NCBI RefSeq assembly: GCF_014863355.1
Contig: NZ_JACZEP010000001.1
Location: forward strand, 62,001-126,000
Direction of reading: 5' to 3'
Source of the DNA: Aminobacter carboxidus
GTDB taxonomy: Bacteria; Pseudomonadota; Alphaproteobacteria; Rhizobiales; Rhizobiaceae
Length of the DNA: 64,000 bases
Shown one piece after another: positions 9,692 through 18,657 of the stretch. How positions within the stretch are numbered: the stretch's first letter is position 1; the number at the start of each line of letters is the position of its first letter. The notes beneath the pieces are model-generated. The model saw only the letters and a program-made list of their open reading frames with translations. It did no database searches and was not told where the DNA came from. Made by a program: the position numbers and the translations under genes.

Positions 9692-11065
9692 CTAGTAGGC
9701 GTATTCCAGGAACGCCGGTTCGATCGAACCACCCCAGCGCGTGTTGTAGGCGTTGAGCATTTCCTCGGCACTCGTCGTGCCGCGCGCGATGACCTCGTCG
9801 AGCGTGTTGAGGAAGCCGGCCTCGTCGAACCCTTCGCGGTTCTTGCGGCCACGGTTGACCAGTCCCTGGCGGGAGATGGTCAACACTTCGCGGCCGATCT
9901 CGCGCAGCGTGGTGTTACGGAACGATGCCGCAATGCCTTGTTCTGGCACGGCGTCGCGCATTGCCAGCACTTCGGCGTAGGTCCAGTCCCGGGTGAACTC
10001 TTCGGCGGCGTCGAGGGCTGCCGGATCATAGAGCAGTCCGACCCAGAAGGCCGGCAGGGCGCAGATGCGGCGCCATGGTCCACCGTCGGCGCCGCGCATT
10101 TCGAGGAAACGCTTGAGGCGCACGTCCGGGAACAGCGTCGACAGGTGGTTGGCCCAGTCGCCCATCGTCGGCATGCCTTGGGGAATCTCGTTGCGCGCAG
10201 CACCTGCCATGAACTGACGGAAGGTGATGTGCGTCATATCGCGGTACTGCTCGTCACGGATGACGAAATACATCGGCACGTCGAGCGCCCATTCGACATA
10301 GTCGGCAAAGCCGAATTGCGGCGAGAAACAGAATTCGAGCAGGCCCGAACGTTGGTTGTCGGTATCGCGCCAGATGTCGCCACGCCAACTCTGCATGCCG
10401 TTGGGGCGGCCGTCGGTAAAGGGCGAATTGGCGAACAGCGCCGTGGACAGCGGCTGCAGCTTGAGCGAGACCTGCATCTTGCGGCGCATATCGGCTTCAC
10501 TCTCGAAGTCGAGATTAACCTGGATGGTGCAGGTCCGGTACATCATGTCGAGGCCCTTAGTGCCGACCTTGGGCATGTAGGCGGTCATGATGTCGTAGCG
10601 CGACTTCGGCATGCGCGGCGTCTCGGGAAGCGTCCACTTCGGGCTGCCTCCCAGGCCGAGGAAGCGGATGCCAAGCGGTTCGGCGATCTCGCGCAGCTGT
10701 GCCAGATGCGCATTGCCCTCGCGACAGGTCTGGTGGATCGTTTCGAGCGGCGCGCCGGAAAGCTCGAACTGCCCCCCGGGCTCGAGCGAGATCGCACCCT
10801 GGCCGGTCGGCTCGACCAGCCCGATGATACGTCCGGCATCGATGATCGGATCCCAGCCAAGCGTCTTCTGCATGCCTTCGAGCAGCGCGCGGATGCCGCG
10901 ATCGCCGCCATAGGGAACCGGTGCGTTGCCATCGACATAGAACGGGAATTTCTCGTGCTCGGTGCCGATCCGCCACTTGTCGCGCGGCTTGTTGCCGGCT
11001 GCGAGATAGTCGACGAGTTCGTCCATCCCTTCGATAGGCCGGAAATCGGTGGTGTCGCGCGCCAT
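9692..11065 (-). CDS. gshA: Glutamate-cysteine ligase, plant/alphaproteobacterial type
   Basis: It catalyses ATP-dependent joining of L-glutamate and L-cysteine, the first and limiting step of glutathione synthesis, in the cytoplasm. The protein is 457 residues, usual for this class, which is shared by plants and alphaproteobacteria. Signatures visible are KWRIGTEHEKFPFY (glutamate and ATP site), LEPGGQFELSGAPLETIHQT, LGLGGSPKW and RTCTIQVNLDFESEADMRRK. ATG 11065 follows AGGAGA; an upstream in-frame start at 11131 has no such site. It is transcribed alone. gshB is not in the window. Confidence 0.95.
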   Translation of the reverse strand: MARDTTDFRPIEGMDELVDYLAAGNKPRDKWRIGTEHEKFPFYVDGNAPVPYGGDRGIRALLEGMQKTLGWDPIIDAGRIIGLVEPTGQGAISLEPGGQFELSGAPLETIHQTCREGNAHLAQLREIAEPLGIRFLGLGGSPKWTLPETPRMPKSRYDIMTAYMPKVGTKGLDMMYRTCTIQVNLDFESEADMRRKMQVSLKLQPLSTALFANSPFTDGRPNGMQSWRGDIWRDTDNQRSGLLEFCFSPQFGFADYVEWALDVPMYFVIRDEQYRDMTHITFRQFMAGAARNEIPQGMPTMGDWANHLSTLFPDVRLKRFLEMRGADGGPWRRICALPAFWVGLLYDPAALDAAEEFTRDWTYAEVLAMRDAVPEQGIAASFRNTTLREIGREVLTISRQGLVNRGRKNREGFDEAGFLNTLDEVIARGTTSAEEMLNAYNTRWGGSIEPAFLEYAY

Positions 11066-11255
11066 ATATGCTTCTCCTGAAGGCGGAAGGACCGCGGGCG
11101 CTTGATGGACGATCCAGCGCTCGCCGATCAAGCGAAAAATCCTGAGCCTTCGTCAACAGGAATTGATCGTTTCGGGTGCCGATAGTGAAATGTTGATGCT
11201 TGGAATTGTCCCGTTGCGGACTGCACGTCCCAAATCCAAGGTTTTTGCGACCGGT

Positions 11256-11831
11256 TTACGCTAGCGCCGCTTTCACCAGCGTCGCTGCAGCTTCGCCGGC
11301 CGTTTCCATATAGGAGGGGTCGCGGTTGAGCAGCACGACGGCGAAACAGCCGTCCAGCAACAGAATGATCTGACGTGCCAAAAGCTCCGGCGAGCGGACG
11401 CCCTCGGCGGCGAAGGCGCTGGCTAGCCAAGCCTCGACCCGCTTCTTGTGCGCGATGCCGGTCTTGATCGCCGGGTGTCCGGGCATGGTGGCCAGTTCGG
11501 CTGCCGTGCGCAGATAGCCGCAGCCCTTCCATCTGGGATGCCGTGCGGATTTGGCCAGTTGCCAGAAGATCATCCGAATTTTCTGATCTATCCCGCCCTC
11601 GGCCTCGTCGAACCAGCGCTGGAACAGCCCCAGGTTGGGCTGGTCGCGGCCGTCGAGATAGGCTGCTATCAGCTCGTCCTTGCTCTGGAAGTGATAATAG
11701 AGCGTGCGCTTGGTAAGCCCCGCCTTTTCGGCCACGGCATCGACGCTGACAGCGCGGATGCCCTCGCCATAGAACAGCTTCGAGGCCGCATCGATGATGC
11801 GCTCGCGGGTCGGCTTCCCTGAGGTTTTCAT
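11256..11831 (-). CDS. TetR-family transcriptional regulator
   Basis: A 191-residue repressor-type protein. The N-terminal TetR helix-turn-helix is at about residues 8-54 (RERIIDAASKLFYGEGIRAV, then EKAGLTKRTLYYHFQSKDEL). The C-terminal ligand domain contains CGYLRTAAELATMPGHPA, typical of a TetR subgroup that controls small-molecule hydrolases and efflux. It is divergent from the alpha/beta hydrolase at 11910. The 78-base region between them holds a near-perfect 20-base dyad, so this protein probably represses both genes. The ligand is unknown. Confidence 0.85.
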   Translation of the reverse strand: MKTSGKPTRERIIDAASKLFYGEGIRAVSVDAVAEKAGLTKRTLYYHFQSKDELIAAYLDGRDQPNLGLFQRWFDEAEGGIDQKIRMIFWQLAKSARHPRWKGCGYLRTAAELATMPGHPAIKTGIAHKKRVEAWLASAFAAEGVRSPELLARQIILLLDGCFAVVLLNRDPSYMETAGEAAATLVKAALA

Positions 11832-11839
11832 TGCCGAAG

Positions 11840-11859
11840 TATACTGACTAGTGAGTGTA
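11840..11859. promoter_or_regulatory. Probable TetR operator between the divergent tetR and hydrolase genes
   Basis: The 20-base dyad TATACTGACTAGTGAGTGTA is centred on CTAG, with 6 of 8 arm positions matching. It lies 8 bases upstream of the TetR start codon and 50 bases before the hydrolase start. The ACTnACTAGTnAGT core is a common form for TetR-family sites. Binding by the adjacent protein is inferred. Confidence 0.6.
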
Positions 11860-11909
11860 ATTGGAAAGCCGAATTGGCTAGCGCTCGAGGCGGAAAGCGA
11901 GTGTGCACC

Positions 11910-12821
11910 ATGTCGATTGCAGTTTTGGTGAGTGAGCCCAGAGCCATCGAGGTCGTGTGTGCCGATGGCGTTGTGCTGCGCGGCCACATCTGGCCGCATG
12001 CGCGTGGCGAAAAGACCGGGACCGTCATCGTCAATCCGGCCACTGGCGTGCTTGCCAGCTACTATCATCGCTATGCCATGTTTCTCGCCGGTCGCGGCTT
12101 CGACGTCGTCACCTATGATTATCGCGGTATCGGCGCTTCGCGGACGGTTCGCCTGCGCGGTTGTGGCCATCGCTGGCGCGACTGGGGCGAACGCGATTTC
12201 GAGGCGGTGCTGCGTCTGGCCAGACGCCTCGATCCGGCCGCGCCCTTGATGGTGGTGGGGCACAGCATCGGCGGCGTCTTGCCCGGCCTGGCGGAGTCCG
12301 CCACCGGCATCGCCCGCATGCTCACCGTTGGCGCGCAGTTTGCCTATTGGCGCGATTATGCCGCCGCCCGCCGCCCGAGGCTGCTTCTCAAATGGCATGT
12401 GGCGATGCCCGTCATCACCGCCCTCTGTGGCTACTTTCCTGGAAAGCGGCTCGGCTGGCTGGAGGATTTGCCCAAGGGGGTCGCCAACGAGTGGAGCTTT
12501 CGTGGCGCGCGCATCGAGTTGAGCCACCCCGAGGCGGAACGGGGCGATGTCCTGCGTCGCTTTGCTGCGGTTACGGCGCCCATCCTGGCCGTCGGCGTTG
12601 CCGATGACGAAATCGGCACGCCACAGGCCGTTCGCCGTGCGCTCGGCTACTACACCGGTTCGAACACGACACAGCTATTGCTCTCGCCTGGAGATTTCGA
12701 CCGGCCGGCGATCGGCCATTTCGGCCTGTTCCACAGCCGACACGCGCCCGACTTCTGGCTCGATACGCTGTTGTGGCTGCGCGACGGCATCAACCCGTGG
12801 CCAGGCAAGGTGCTCAGCTGA
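11910..12821 (+). CDS. Alpha/beta hydrolase
   Basis: A 303-residue alpha/beta-fold hydrolase. The nucleophile elbow GHSIGG (Ser in GxSxG) follows AAPLMVV, with an acid in VADDEIG and a C-terminal His in AIGHFGLF, giving a plausible Ser-Asp-His triad. The oxyanion-side motif YDYRGIGASR is also present. Its closest functional class is the family annotated as predicted alpha/beta hydrolases; the substrate is unknown. ATG 11910 is chosen; the in-frame TTG at 11874 would add residues over the regulatory region. It is divergently transcribed from a TetR gene and ends exactly where rsmE ends on the other strand (no base between the two stop codons). Confidence 0.8.
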   Translation: MSIAVLVSEPRAIEVVCADGVVLRGHIWPHARGEKTGTVIVNPATGVLASYYHRYAMFLAGRGFDVVTYDYRGIGASRTVRLRGCGHRWRDWGERDFEAVLRLARRLDPAAPLMVVGHSIGGVLPGLAESATGIARMLTVGAQFAYWRDYAAARRPRLLLKWHVAMPVITALCGYFPGKRLGWLEDLPKGVANEWSFRGARIELSHPEAERGDVLRRFAAVTAPILAVGVADDEIGTPQAVRRALGYYTGSNTTQLLLSPGDFDRPAIGHFGLFHSRHAPDFWLDTLLWLRDGINPWPGKVLS

Positions 12822-13553
12822 TTACCAGTCGCCGATGACAGCCTGGATGACGGCAAGGGCCGCCACTGCCGCCGTGTCGGCGCGCAGGATGCGTGGCCCC
12901 AGCGGAATGGCGGTCACGTAAGGCAGGGCGCGCAGCATGCGACGTTCGTCGTCGGAGAAACCGCCCTCAGGCCCGACCAGCAGGGCGAGCTTGCGCTCCT
13001 TGATGCCCTGCAAGGCTGCCATCGGATTGTTGGTCGAGGCGTCCTCGTCGCAGAAGATCAGCCGCCGTTCCTTGTCCCAGCCGGCGAGAAGGTGCTCCAG
13101 CTTCACTGTCTCGCGCACCTCGGGAATGGCCAGGATGCCGCATTGCTCGGCGGCTTCCACGGCGTTCCCCCGCAGCCGGTCGATCCCAGGCTTCATCTGC
13201 GTGTGCTGGGTGATGACGGGCACCAAAGTTCCTGCGCCCATCTCGACGGCCTTCTGCACGAGGTAGTCGAGCCGTCCGACCTTGAGCGGTGCAAAGCAAT
13301 AGACGAGGTCGGGATGAATGGGCTGCGGCCGTTGCAGGTCGACAACCTCGAGCCGCACCGCCTTCTTGGTCTTGCCCGCGATCCTTGCGGACCACTCGCC
13401 GTCGCGGCCATTGAACAGCAGGACTTCCGCGCCTTCGCCGAGGCGAAGCACATGGGCGAGATAGTGGCTCTGCTGCGGATCGGCATCGAAGGTCGCGCCG
13501 GAAGCGAGGTCATCAGGCACGAACAGCCGTTGCATCTTGTAGTTTGCGCGCAT
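12822..13553 (-). CDS. rsmE: 16S rRNA (uracil-1498-N3)-methyltransferase
   Basis: It methylates N3 of U1498 in helix 44 of 16S rRNA with S-adenosylmethionine, acting on the 30S subunit. The protein is 243 residues and of SPOUT fold. An N-terminal PUA-like part ([33 protein letters not shown]) is followed by the knotted SAM-binding region [13 protein letters not shown] and the signature [16 protein letters not shown]. The start at 13553 gives [11 protein letters not shown]; the second ATG at 13535 is also possible, and neither has a strong ribosome-binding site. It lies 31 bases after an uncharacterised gene on the same strand. Confidence 0.92.
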   Translation of the reverse strand: MRANYKMQRLFVPDDLASGATFDADPQQSHYLAHVLRLGEGAEVLLFNGRDGEWSARIAGKTKKAVRLEVVDLQRPQPIHPDLVYCFAPLKVGRLDYLVQKAVEMGAGTLVPVITQHTQMKPGIDRLRGNAVEAAEQCGILAIPEVRETVKLEHLLAGWDKERRLIFCDEDASTNNPMAALQGIKERKLALLVGPEGGFSDDERRMLRALPYVTAIPLGPRILRADTAAVAALAVIQAVIGDW

Positions 13554-13584
13554 GGCCGAGCAATGCGGCAGGCCGCGCCAGCGG

Positions 13585-14253
13585 TCAAGGGACAGCTTCG
13601 GCCGAAAGCCGCTCGGCGCTTGGATGCCATTCCGGCGCATAGCCCTGGTGCAGCACTGCAAGTGTCGTCGCCGGCGTGACAATGCACATGTCGGTGTCGG
13701 CAATGTCGTCGAAGCCGAGTGCCGCATCGTAGCCCGCGAAGCTCCAGCGCAGTGCCTTGCCGCTGCGCACGGCATAGTCGGAAGCACCATCCGAAAACAT
13801 CGCCCCATCAGGCAGCAGGTGCAGTCCGTGCCGGTCCAGTTCGACCGGCTGGCCGCCCGAAGCCAGCCGCTCCCGGTGCAGCCGGGCGTCGATCTCGTCG
13901 ACATTCGTATGCTCCTTGCCGAAGGCGCCGGCATAGGCCGCCGCAAAAGCCTTGGCGCGATGGCGCCGGCAATAGAAGCAGGGGCGGTGCCCGGCGGCCA
14001 GTGCCGTCACTTCGTCCAGGAAGAACAATTCGGTCCAGCCGGTCTTGTTTCCGGGACGGTTGCGCCCCATCGGCACGCGGCGCACGCCCTTGAATTCGAG
14101 CGCGCAGGTGATCCACGCCTTGGTCGCCCAGCGCCGGTTGAGCAAGGTCCGGGTCTCAGGGTCGTGGATGATGCCGCGATTGCCGGTGAAGCTGCCGCGC
14201 TCCGATGTGGCGTGAATTTCGCCGAAAGGGTCGACCCGGTTCTGCAGTGGCAT
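13585..14253 (-). CDS. Conserved protein of unknown function with a CFYCRRH motif
   Basis: A 222-residue soluble protein. I recognise the family only as a conserved uncharacterised group in bacteria. Visible features are an N-terminal stretch [20 protein letters not shown] followed by [19 protein letters not shown], a central [15 protein letters not shown] (two Cys flanked by His and Arg, possibly metal or nucleic-acid binding), and [10 protein letters not shown]. There is no signal peptide or membrane segment. ATG 14253 follows AAGGAT. The gene precedes rsmE by 31 bases on the same strand and is divergent from a glutamine amidotransferase gene. Function unknown. Confidence 0.75.
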   Translation of the reverse strand: MPLQNRVDPFGEIHATSERGSFTGNRGIIHDPETRTLLNRRWATKAWITCALEFKGVRRVPMGRNRPGNKTGWTELFFLDEVTALAAGHRPCFYCRRHRAKAFAAAYAGAFGKEHTNVDEIDARLHRERLASGGQPVELDRHGLHLLPDGAMFSDGASDYAVRSGKALRWSFAGYDAALGFDDIADTDMCIVTPATTLAVLHQGYAPEWHPSAERLSAEAVP

Positions 14254-14329
14254 AGCCGATCCTTCTTGGCTGCGGTGCAAGCCGCATGATAGGGCTCGCC
14301 GCAACTTTGTCACCGCCGGAAAGGCCGAG

Positions 14330-15028
14330 ATGCGCGTCCTCGTTGTCCAGAATTATGAAGGCACCGGCCTTGGTCAGCTCGGCAATGCCCTTGCCGAAGT
14401 CGAGGCGGTGATCGACCAGTGCAATGCCCATCTCGGCGATGCCTTGCCGGCAAACGCCGATAGCCATGACGCGATGATCATGCTTGGCGGCGGCCAGAGT
14501 GCCCGCGACGATGCGCATTCGCCCTACTTTCCCGAATTGCTGGAGTTGGCGCGCGACTTCGTCGAACGGGACAAGGCGGTGCTCGGCATCTGCCTCGGCG
14601 GCCAGCTCCTGGCGCGCGCCTTCGGTGGCCACAACCGCGTTGGCGGCTCGACCGAATTTGGTTGGCACGGCATTACCTTGACCGATGAGGCCCAGGACGA
14701 TCTCGTCTTCAGCGACCTGCCCCAGCGCTTTCCGATCTTCCAGTGGCATGACGACACCTTCACCTTGCCCGAGGATGCGGTGAGGCTGGCCGGCAGTTCG
14801 GTCACCGGCAACCAGGCGTTCCGCGTCGGTCGCGCCGGCTATGGCATCCAATTCCATTTCGAGGCCGACCGGAGGCTGGTGCGCCAGTGGAACGAGGCCT
14901 TTGCCGAGACGATCTCAAGGCGCCATCCCGACTGGCCTGAACGGCATGAAGTCGAAGCCGCCCGCGACGGCCCCGAAGCCGATGCGGTGGGCCTGACGCT
15001 GGCCCGTGCCTGGGTAGCCGCCATCTGA
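14330..15028 (+). CDS. Class I glutamine amidotransferase
   Basis: A 232-residue stand-alone GATase1 domain. The nucleophile Cys sits in VLGICLGGQLLARAFGG and the His-Glu part of the triad in IQFHFEAD. These proteins hydrolyse glutamine or related gamma-glutamyl amides. Free-standing versions include GMP-synthase-like amidotransferases and gamma-glutamyl hydrolases of polyamine breakdown. The N-terminus (MRVLVVQNYEGTGLGQLGNA) resembles the GMP-synthase-like group. No partner synthetase lies next to it. The substrate is not known. Confidence 0.85.
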   Translation: MRVLVVQNYEGTGLGQLGNALAEVEAVIDQCNAHLGDALPANADSHDAMIMLGGGQSARDDAHSPYFPELLELARDFVERDKAVLGICLGGQLLARAFGGHNRVGGSTEFGWHGITLTDEAQDDLVFSDLPQRFPIFQWHDDTFTLPEDAVRLAGSSVTGNQAFRVGRAGYGIQFHFEADRRLVRQWNEAFAETISRRHPDWPERHEVEAARDGPEADAVGLTLARAWVAAI

Positions 15029-15313
15029 CGGCGACAGCCGCTGTTCAGTGACATTTTTGGCACGTCGAAAATAATCCGCTGTGCATAGTCATCTGCCGGC
15101 TGGATTGTGCCGGCAAGCCTTTCTAAAGACAGCCTTGCGCTAGCTGGCGATGGTATCGCGAATGAACCATCTCTGAGTGCAGTGCGACACAAGCCCGATA
15201 CAGAACCACCCTAGAAGCACGGCCGTGATGCCGCGCGACCGCGGTGCAGCTTAAACTTTTCGGAAACTTATTCGTAACTCCGTTCGTGCAGGATGCAGGA
15301 AGCTCAACCTGAG
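15029..15313. other. Intergenic region with no convincing gene
   Basis: This region of 285 bases lies between the amidotransferase and the small peptide gene. A short GCCGGC...GCCGGC repeat at 15095-15114 could form a weak hairpin, but no T-run follows. An AT-richer stretch at about 15250-15285 could hold the promoter of the small gene at 15314. Nothing else is seen. Confidence 0.4.
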
Positions 15314-15454
15314 ATGACTCCCTTGAAAGCAGCGCTTCTGTCCTTCGCCATGCTGTCGGCCATCGTGCTCGGCGGCTTCGGGATTTATGCCGCGGATGCC
15401 GCGGCCGACCATCATGCGGTCGACGGCTACGGCGTCACCGCAGCCGCCCGCTAA
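15314..15454 (+). CDS. Small predicted exported or membrane peptide (46 residues)
   Basis: A 46-residue reading frame starting at ATG 15314, with GGAAGC about 11 bases upstream. Residues 5-27 are hydrophobic (KAALLSFAMLSAIVLGGFGI) with a positive residue before them, followed by an Ala-rich region AADAAADHHAVDGYG and a charged end. This looks like a signal peptide or a single membrane helix with a short periplasmic tail. Its last 20 bases overlap the 3' end of the convergent metallophosphoesterase gene. It may be a real small protein, since an AT-richer promoter-like region precedes it. I recognise no family. Confidence 0.45.
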   Translation: MTPLKAALLSFAMLSAIVLGGFGIYAADAAADHHAVDGYGVTAAAR

Positions 15455-16196
15455 TTCCAGGAATTCTTACCGACATCAGCCGTTTTTCCGCGCCGTCGAT
15501 GACGAGCGCGGTCAATTCGCCTGAATGGAACACGCCGGTGTCGACATTGACACGGTTGGCCAGCACCTCGGGCTCCGCCTGCGGTGTGTGCCCGTGCACG
15601 ACGACCTTCGGGTGCAGCCCGGGATAACGCAGGAATTCGTTGCGGATCCAGATCAGATCCTCCGGATCCTGCCGTTCGAGGGCAACGCCTGGACGAATGC
15701 CGGCGTGACAGAAGAAGAAATCGCCGAACGACGCCGAGCGGGGCAGGGCGCGCAGGAAGCTCAGATGGCTGTCCGGCACGGCCGCCGCTAGCTCGCAATG
15801 GCTGTGTCTCAGGCTGTCGGCATCCTCCATCCTCAGATCGATACCGTAGGAAAGTGCAGTCTCGCGCCCACCATGCCGCGCAAACAGGCTGTCGGGGTCG
15901 GGCTGGGCGAGAAAATCGAGAAAGCCGACGTCGTGATTTCCCGCCAGCACGATGTTGCGCCGATCGCGCGCCACGGCAGCGATCAGGAGCGCGATCACGC
16001 CCGCACTGTCGGGGCCTCTGTCGACGAGGTCGCCGAGGTGAACGATGCGCCAGTCTGCGGGCTTGTCGCGCGCAATTTCTTCGGCGATGCGCGCATGCAT
16101 GTCGCGCAGCAGGTCGAGATGGCCGTGAATGTCACCAATGGCATAGATACGGATGCCCTCGGGACCCCGGGCGTCGAGATAGTGCATTCCAGTCAC
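15435..16196 (-). CDS. Calcineurin-like metallophosphoesterase (PPP/ApaH-like serine/threonine phosphatase)
   Basis: A 253-residue enzyme with the dinuclear metal motifs of the phosphoprotein phosphatase/ApaH group: GDIHGH at about residue 21, GDLVDRGPDS at about 55, and GNHDVGFLDFL at about 85. Later His positions occur in FFFCHAGIRPG and VVHGHTP. Members hydrolyse phosphoserine/threonine or bis(5'-nucleosyl) tetraphosphate; which applies here is not clear. Its start ATG 16196 overlaps the stop of the upstream GntR gene by 4 bases (ATGA), so the two are translationally coupled. Confidence 0.88.
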   Translation of the reverse strand: MTGMHYLDARGPEGIRIYAIGDIHGHLDLLRDMHARIAEEIARDKPADWRIVHLGDLVDRGPDSAGVIALLIAAVARDRRNIVLAGNHDVGFLDFLAQPDPDSLFARHGGRETALSYGIDLRMEDADSLRHSHCELAAAVPDSHLSFLRALPRSASFGDFFFCHAGIRPGVALERQDPEDLIWIRNEFLRYPGLHPKVVVHGHTPQAEPEVLANRVNVDTGVFHSGELTALVIDGAEKRLMSVRIPGISGRLR

Positions 16197-17020
16197 GGCT
16201 TCCGGCCCGTTTCAGCGCTGTCGGTACGCTGCCTGAGCCTGAGGCGTGAGATGCGCTGCCAGTCGCCGCTGCGTTCCGCCTCGGCCATGGCACGCTCCAG
16301 ATAGGTGATGTGGTCCATCGCCGCCTTGCGCGCCGCGGTGGGATCTCCCGCCACGACCGCGCGATGGATGGCCTTGTGCTGCTCGAGCAGCACGTCGCGC
16401 GTGCCGCTGACGGTGAACACCACCAGCCGGTTGGTGAACACGCCGTCCGACAGAAGCTTGTAGCACGAGCGCAGCGTGTGCAGCAGGATGATGTTGTGGG
16501 CGCATTCGCCGACCGCATGATGGAACTCGACGTCGATCGCCGCTTCTTCCGTGGGGTCGGCGCGGGCATGCGCCGCCTCCATCCGCGTCACGATGCCGTC
16601 GAGCAAGGCGAGGTCTTCAGTCGTCGCCCGCTGCGCCGCATATTCCGCCGCCAGCCCCTCGATCTCGCGGCGGTATTCGAGATAGTCGGCTGCCGCCTTG
16701 CGGTGGTTGACGATCAGCTCCATCACCGGCTTGGAAAACACCTCGCCGATCACGTCCGCCACATGGGTCCCGCCGCCATGGCGCGTCACCATCAGTCCGC
16801 GCGCTTCCAGCGTCTTCAGCGCATCGCGCAGGATCGGCCGGGACACGTCGAACTGCTTGGCCATCTCGCGTTCGCCTGGCAGCCTGTCGCCGGCGCGCAG
16901 CACGCCTTCGAGGATCAGGCTCTCGATCTGCTGCACCACCTCATCCGCGGTGCGCGAATGCTCGATCCTGGAAAATATGTCGCTCAAGGGTGCTGTCCGG
17001 AACCTCTGTCCTGGCCACAA
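16193..17020 (-). CDS. GntR/FadR-family transcriptional regulator
   Basis: A regulator of about 275 residues with a GntR winged helix (VVQQIESLILEGVLRAGDRL, then GEREMAKQFDVSRPILRDAL) and an all-helical FCD ligand domain (YLEYRREIEGLAAEYAAQRA, DVEFHHAVGECAHNIILLHT). Acidic and His residues of the FCD metal site (D..H..H) are present. FadR-type regulators often sense lactate, glycolate, pyruvate or related acids, and glcD begins 1.6 kb away, so control of glycolate oxidation is conceivable but unproven. The start is uncertain: the frame opens at TTG 17020 and no ATG or strong ribosome-binding site is seen. It overlaps the phosphatase gene by 4 bases. Confidence 0.85.
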   Translation of the reverse strand: MWPGQRFRTAPLSDIFSRIEHSRTADEVVQQIESLILEGVLRAGDRLPGEREMAKQFDVSRPILRDALKTLEARGLMVTRHGGGTHVADVIGEVFSKPVMELIVNHRKAAADYLEYRREIEGLAAEYAAQRATTEDLALLDGIVTRMEAAHARADPTEEAAIDVEFHHAVGECAHNIILLHTLRSCYKLLSDGVFTNRLVVFTVSGTRDVLLEQHKAIHRAVVAGDPTAARKAAMDHITYLERAMAEAERSGDWQRISRLRLRQRTDSAETGRKP

Positions 17021-17182
17021 GGATAGGAGCGCGGCCCCCGACTGGTCAAATTATTTATCCAGTCCGGCAGTATCCGCGACAGCCGTTTGTGAGGCACACT
17101 ATCAGCCCCCGCTAAAGTTGGCGTTTGCCTGTTGCGGCAAACTTACCTAGAGGCAGCAAGGTCTGGCATCGAGGGACCCTAC

Positions 17183-18505
17183 GTGACAGCCGAGCCGTCC
17201 TCATTGGAATTTCTGCCGCGTTCGACCGGCAGCGTCATGGGCTTTCCGGCCCATGAGGGACGTCCCGGTGCGCTTGGCGAGGTGCATTCGCGGCCCCATC
17301 CGCTCGTCGACAGCCCGCGCGTGCTGGTCCAGCTTTCCTTCATGACCGAGGGCGGATCGGCCGTCGACCAGGCCGTGCTCTCCGAACTTTCACGCCGCCT
17401 CGGCATCGCCGCGCCCGATCGCCAGGCCCGCCATCACGCCATGAAGTGGGGGCAGGGCTCGCTGAGCTGGGAGCGCCACACCGAGTTTTCGACCTATCTG
17501 TGGGAAGGTCCGCTCAGCGAAAGCAGTCGTTCGCAGGAGGCCTCGCCCTTCGGCAACGGCTTCAGCCCGCCCGGCACTGTCATTTCGGGAATCAGGCTCG
17601 AAATCCGCAAGTGGACGCCGGCGAACGAGAAGCTGATCGCCGGCTTCGACCCGACCAGCCTGTGCTACTCGATCGTCGAAAATGGCGCTGCCGCCATCGT
17701 CACCGACTTCCGGCAGGACGGTGATGGGCTGACGCGCATCCTCGTCCTCGATCGCGGCCTGACGCCGGCGCGGACCGGCGCTTTGTCGCAGCGGTTGATC
17801 GACATCGAGACCTATCGCACGCTCGCCATGCTCGGCCTGCCCATGGCACTGTCGCTGTCCAGCCGTGTCCGCCGCATCGAGGACCGGCTCGCCCAGGCGA
17901 CGCGCGAAATGAAGGCGACGGAGACCCGAGACAGCCAGGCGCTGCTTGCCGACCTCACCGAGCTTGCCGCCGAACTTGAGGCCGACGCCGCCTCCAGCCT
18001 CTACCGCTTCGGCGCCAGCAAGGCTTATGACGGCATCGTCCGCGAACGCCTCGAAGCGCTCGAAGAGGAGGTTGTCGCCGGCTACGACACCTGGGCCGGT
18101 TTCCTCAAGCGCCGCGTCGCGCCCGCCATGCGCACCTGTCGTTCGGTCGAGGAGCGCCAGGCCAACCTGTCGCGTAAACTCACCCGCGCCACCACGCTGC
18201 TCCGCACCTGGGTAGACGTCGAGGTCGAAAAGCAGAACCGCGACCTGCTGGCCTCGATGAACAACCGGGCCCGGCTGCAGCTGCGCCTACAGCAGACCGT
18301 CGAAGGGCTGTCGGTTGCAGCCGTGTCCTATTATGTCGTCGGCCTGATCGGCTATGTCGCCAAGGGCGCCTCGACGGTGGATCATTTCTTCGCCCCCGAG
18401 GTCGTCACCGCGGCCTCGGTGCCGCTGGCGATCCTGCTTGTGTGGTGGGGCGTGCGCCGCGTACGGCGCGCCCACGAAGAGCCGAAGGCCTTGGCTGGCG
18501 AGTAG
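17183..18505 (+). CDS. DUF3422 family membrane-anchored protein
   Basis: A protein of about 440 residues in a conserved family of unknown function common in alpha- and betaproteobacteria. The family signature GEVHSRPHPLVDSPRVLVQL is near the N-terminus. A long helical part (SRVRRIEDRLAQATREMKAT) and two C-terminal membrane helices follow (VEGLSVAAVSYYVVGLIGYV and VTAASVPLAILLVWWGVRRV), suggesting a large cytoplasmic domain held at the inner membrane. GTG 17183 is chosen because GAGGGA lies about 7 bases upstream; a TTG at 17132 is a weaker option. It lies 152 bases upstream of glcD. Confidence 0.85.
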   Translation: MTAEPSSLEFLPRSTGSVMGFPAHEGRPGALGEVHSRPHPLVDSPRVLVQLSFMTEGGSAVDQAVLSELSRRLGIAAPDRQARHHAMKWGQGSLSWERHTEFSTYLWEGPLSESSRSQEASPFGNGFSPPGTVISGIRLEIRKWTPANEKLIAGFDPTSLCYSIVENGAAAIVTDFRQDGDGLTRILVLDRGLTPARTGALSQRLIDIETYRTLAMLGLPMALSLSSRVRRIEDRLAQATREMKATETRDSQALLADLTELAAELEADAASSLYRFGASKAYDGIVRERLEALEEEVVAGYDTWAGFLKRRVAPAMRTCRSVEERQANLSRKLTRATTLLRTWVDVEVEKQNRDLLASMNNRARLQLRLQQTVEGLSVAAVSYYVVGLIGYVAKGASTVDHFFAPEVVTAASVPLAILLVWWGVRRVRRAHEEPKALAGE

Positions 18506-18657
18506 CCGGCGCACCTTCCAGCGTCTGGAAAGCAGCGGCAGATTGACGCTGCCGAAGCCGTGCGCCGCCCCGCTGCGGCGATCGACCTTCGTTCGGTTTG
18601 CAAGCGTTGGCGCCAACTGGTAAAAGCTTTTTACCACTTGTCGACCGAAGGTGACCG

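Noticed and set aside
15095-15114. GCCGGC repeat pair that could be a terminator after the amidotransferase gene
   Set aside because: GCCGGC is itself self-complementary and common in this high-GC genome, and no T-run follows.
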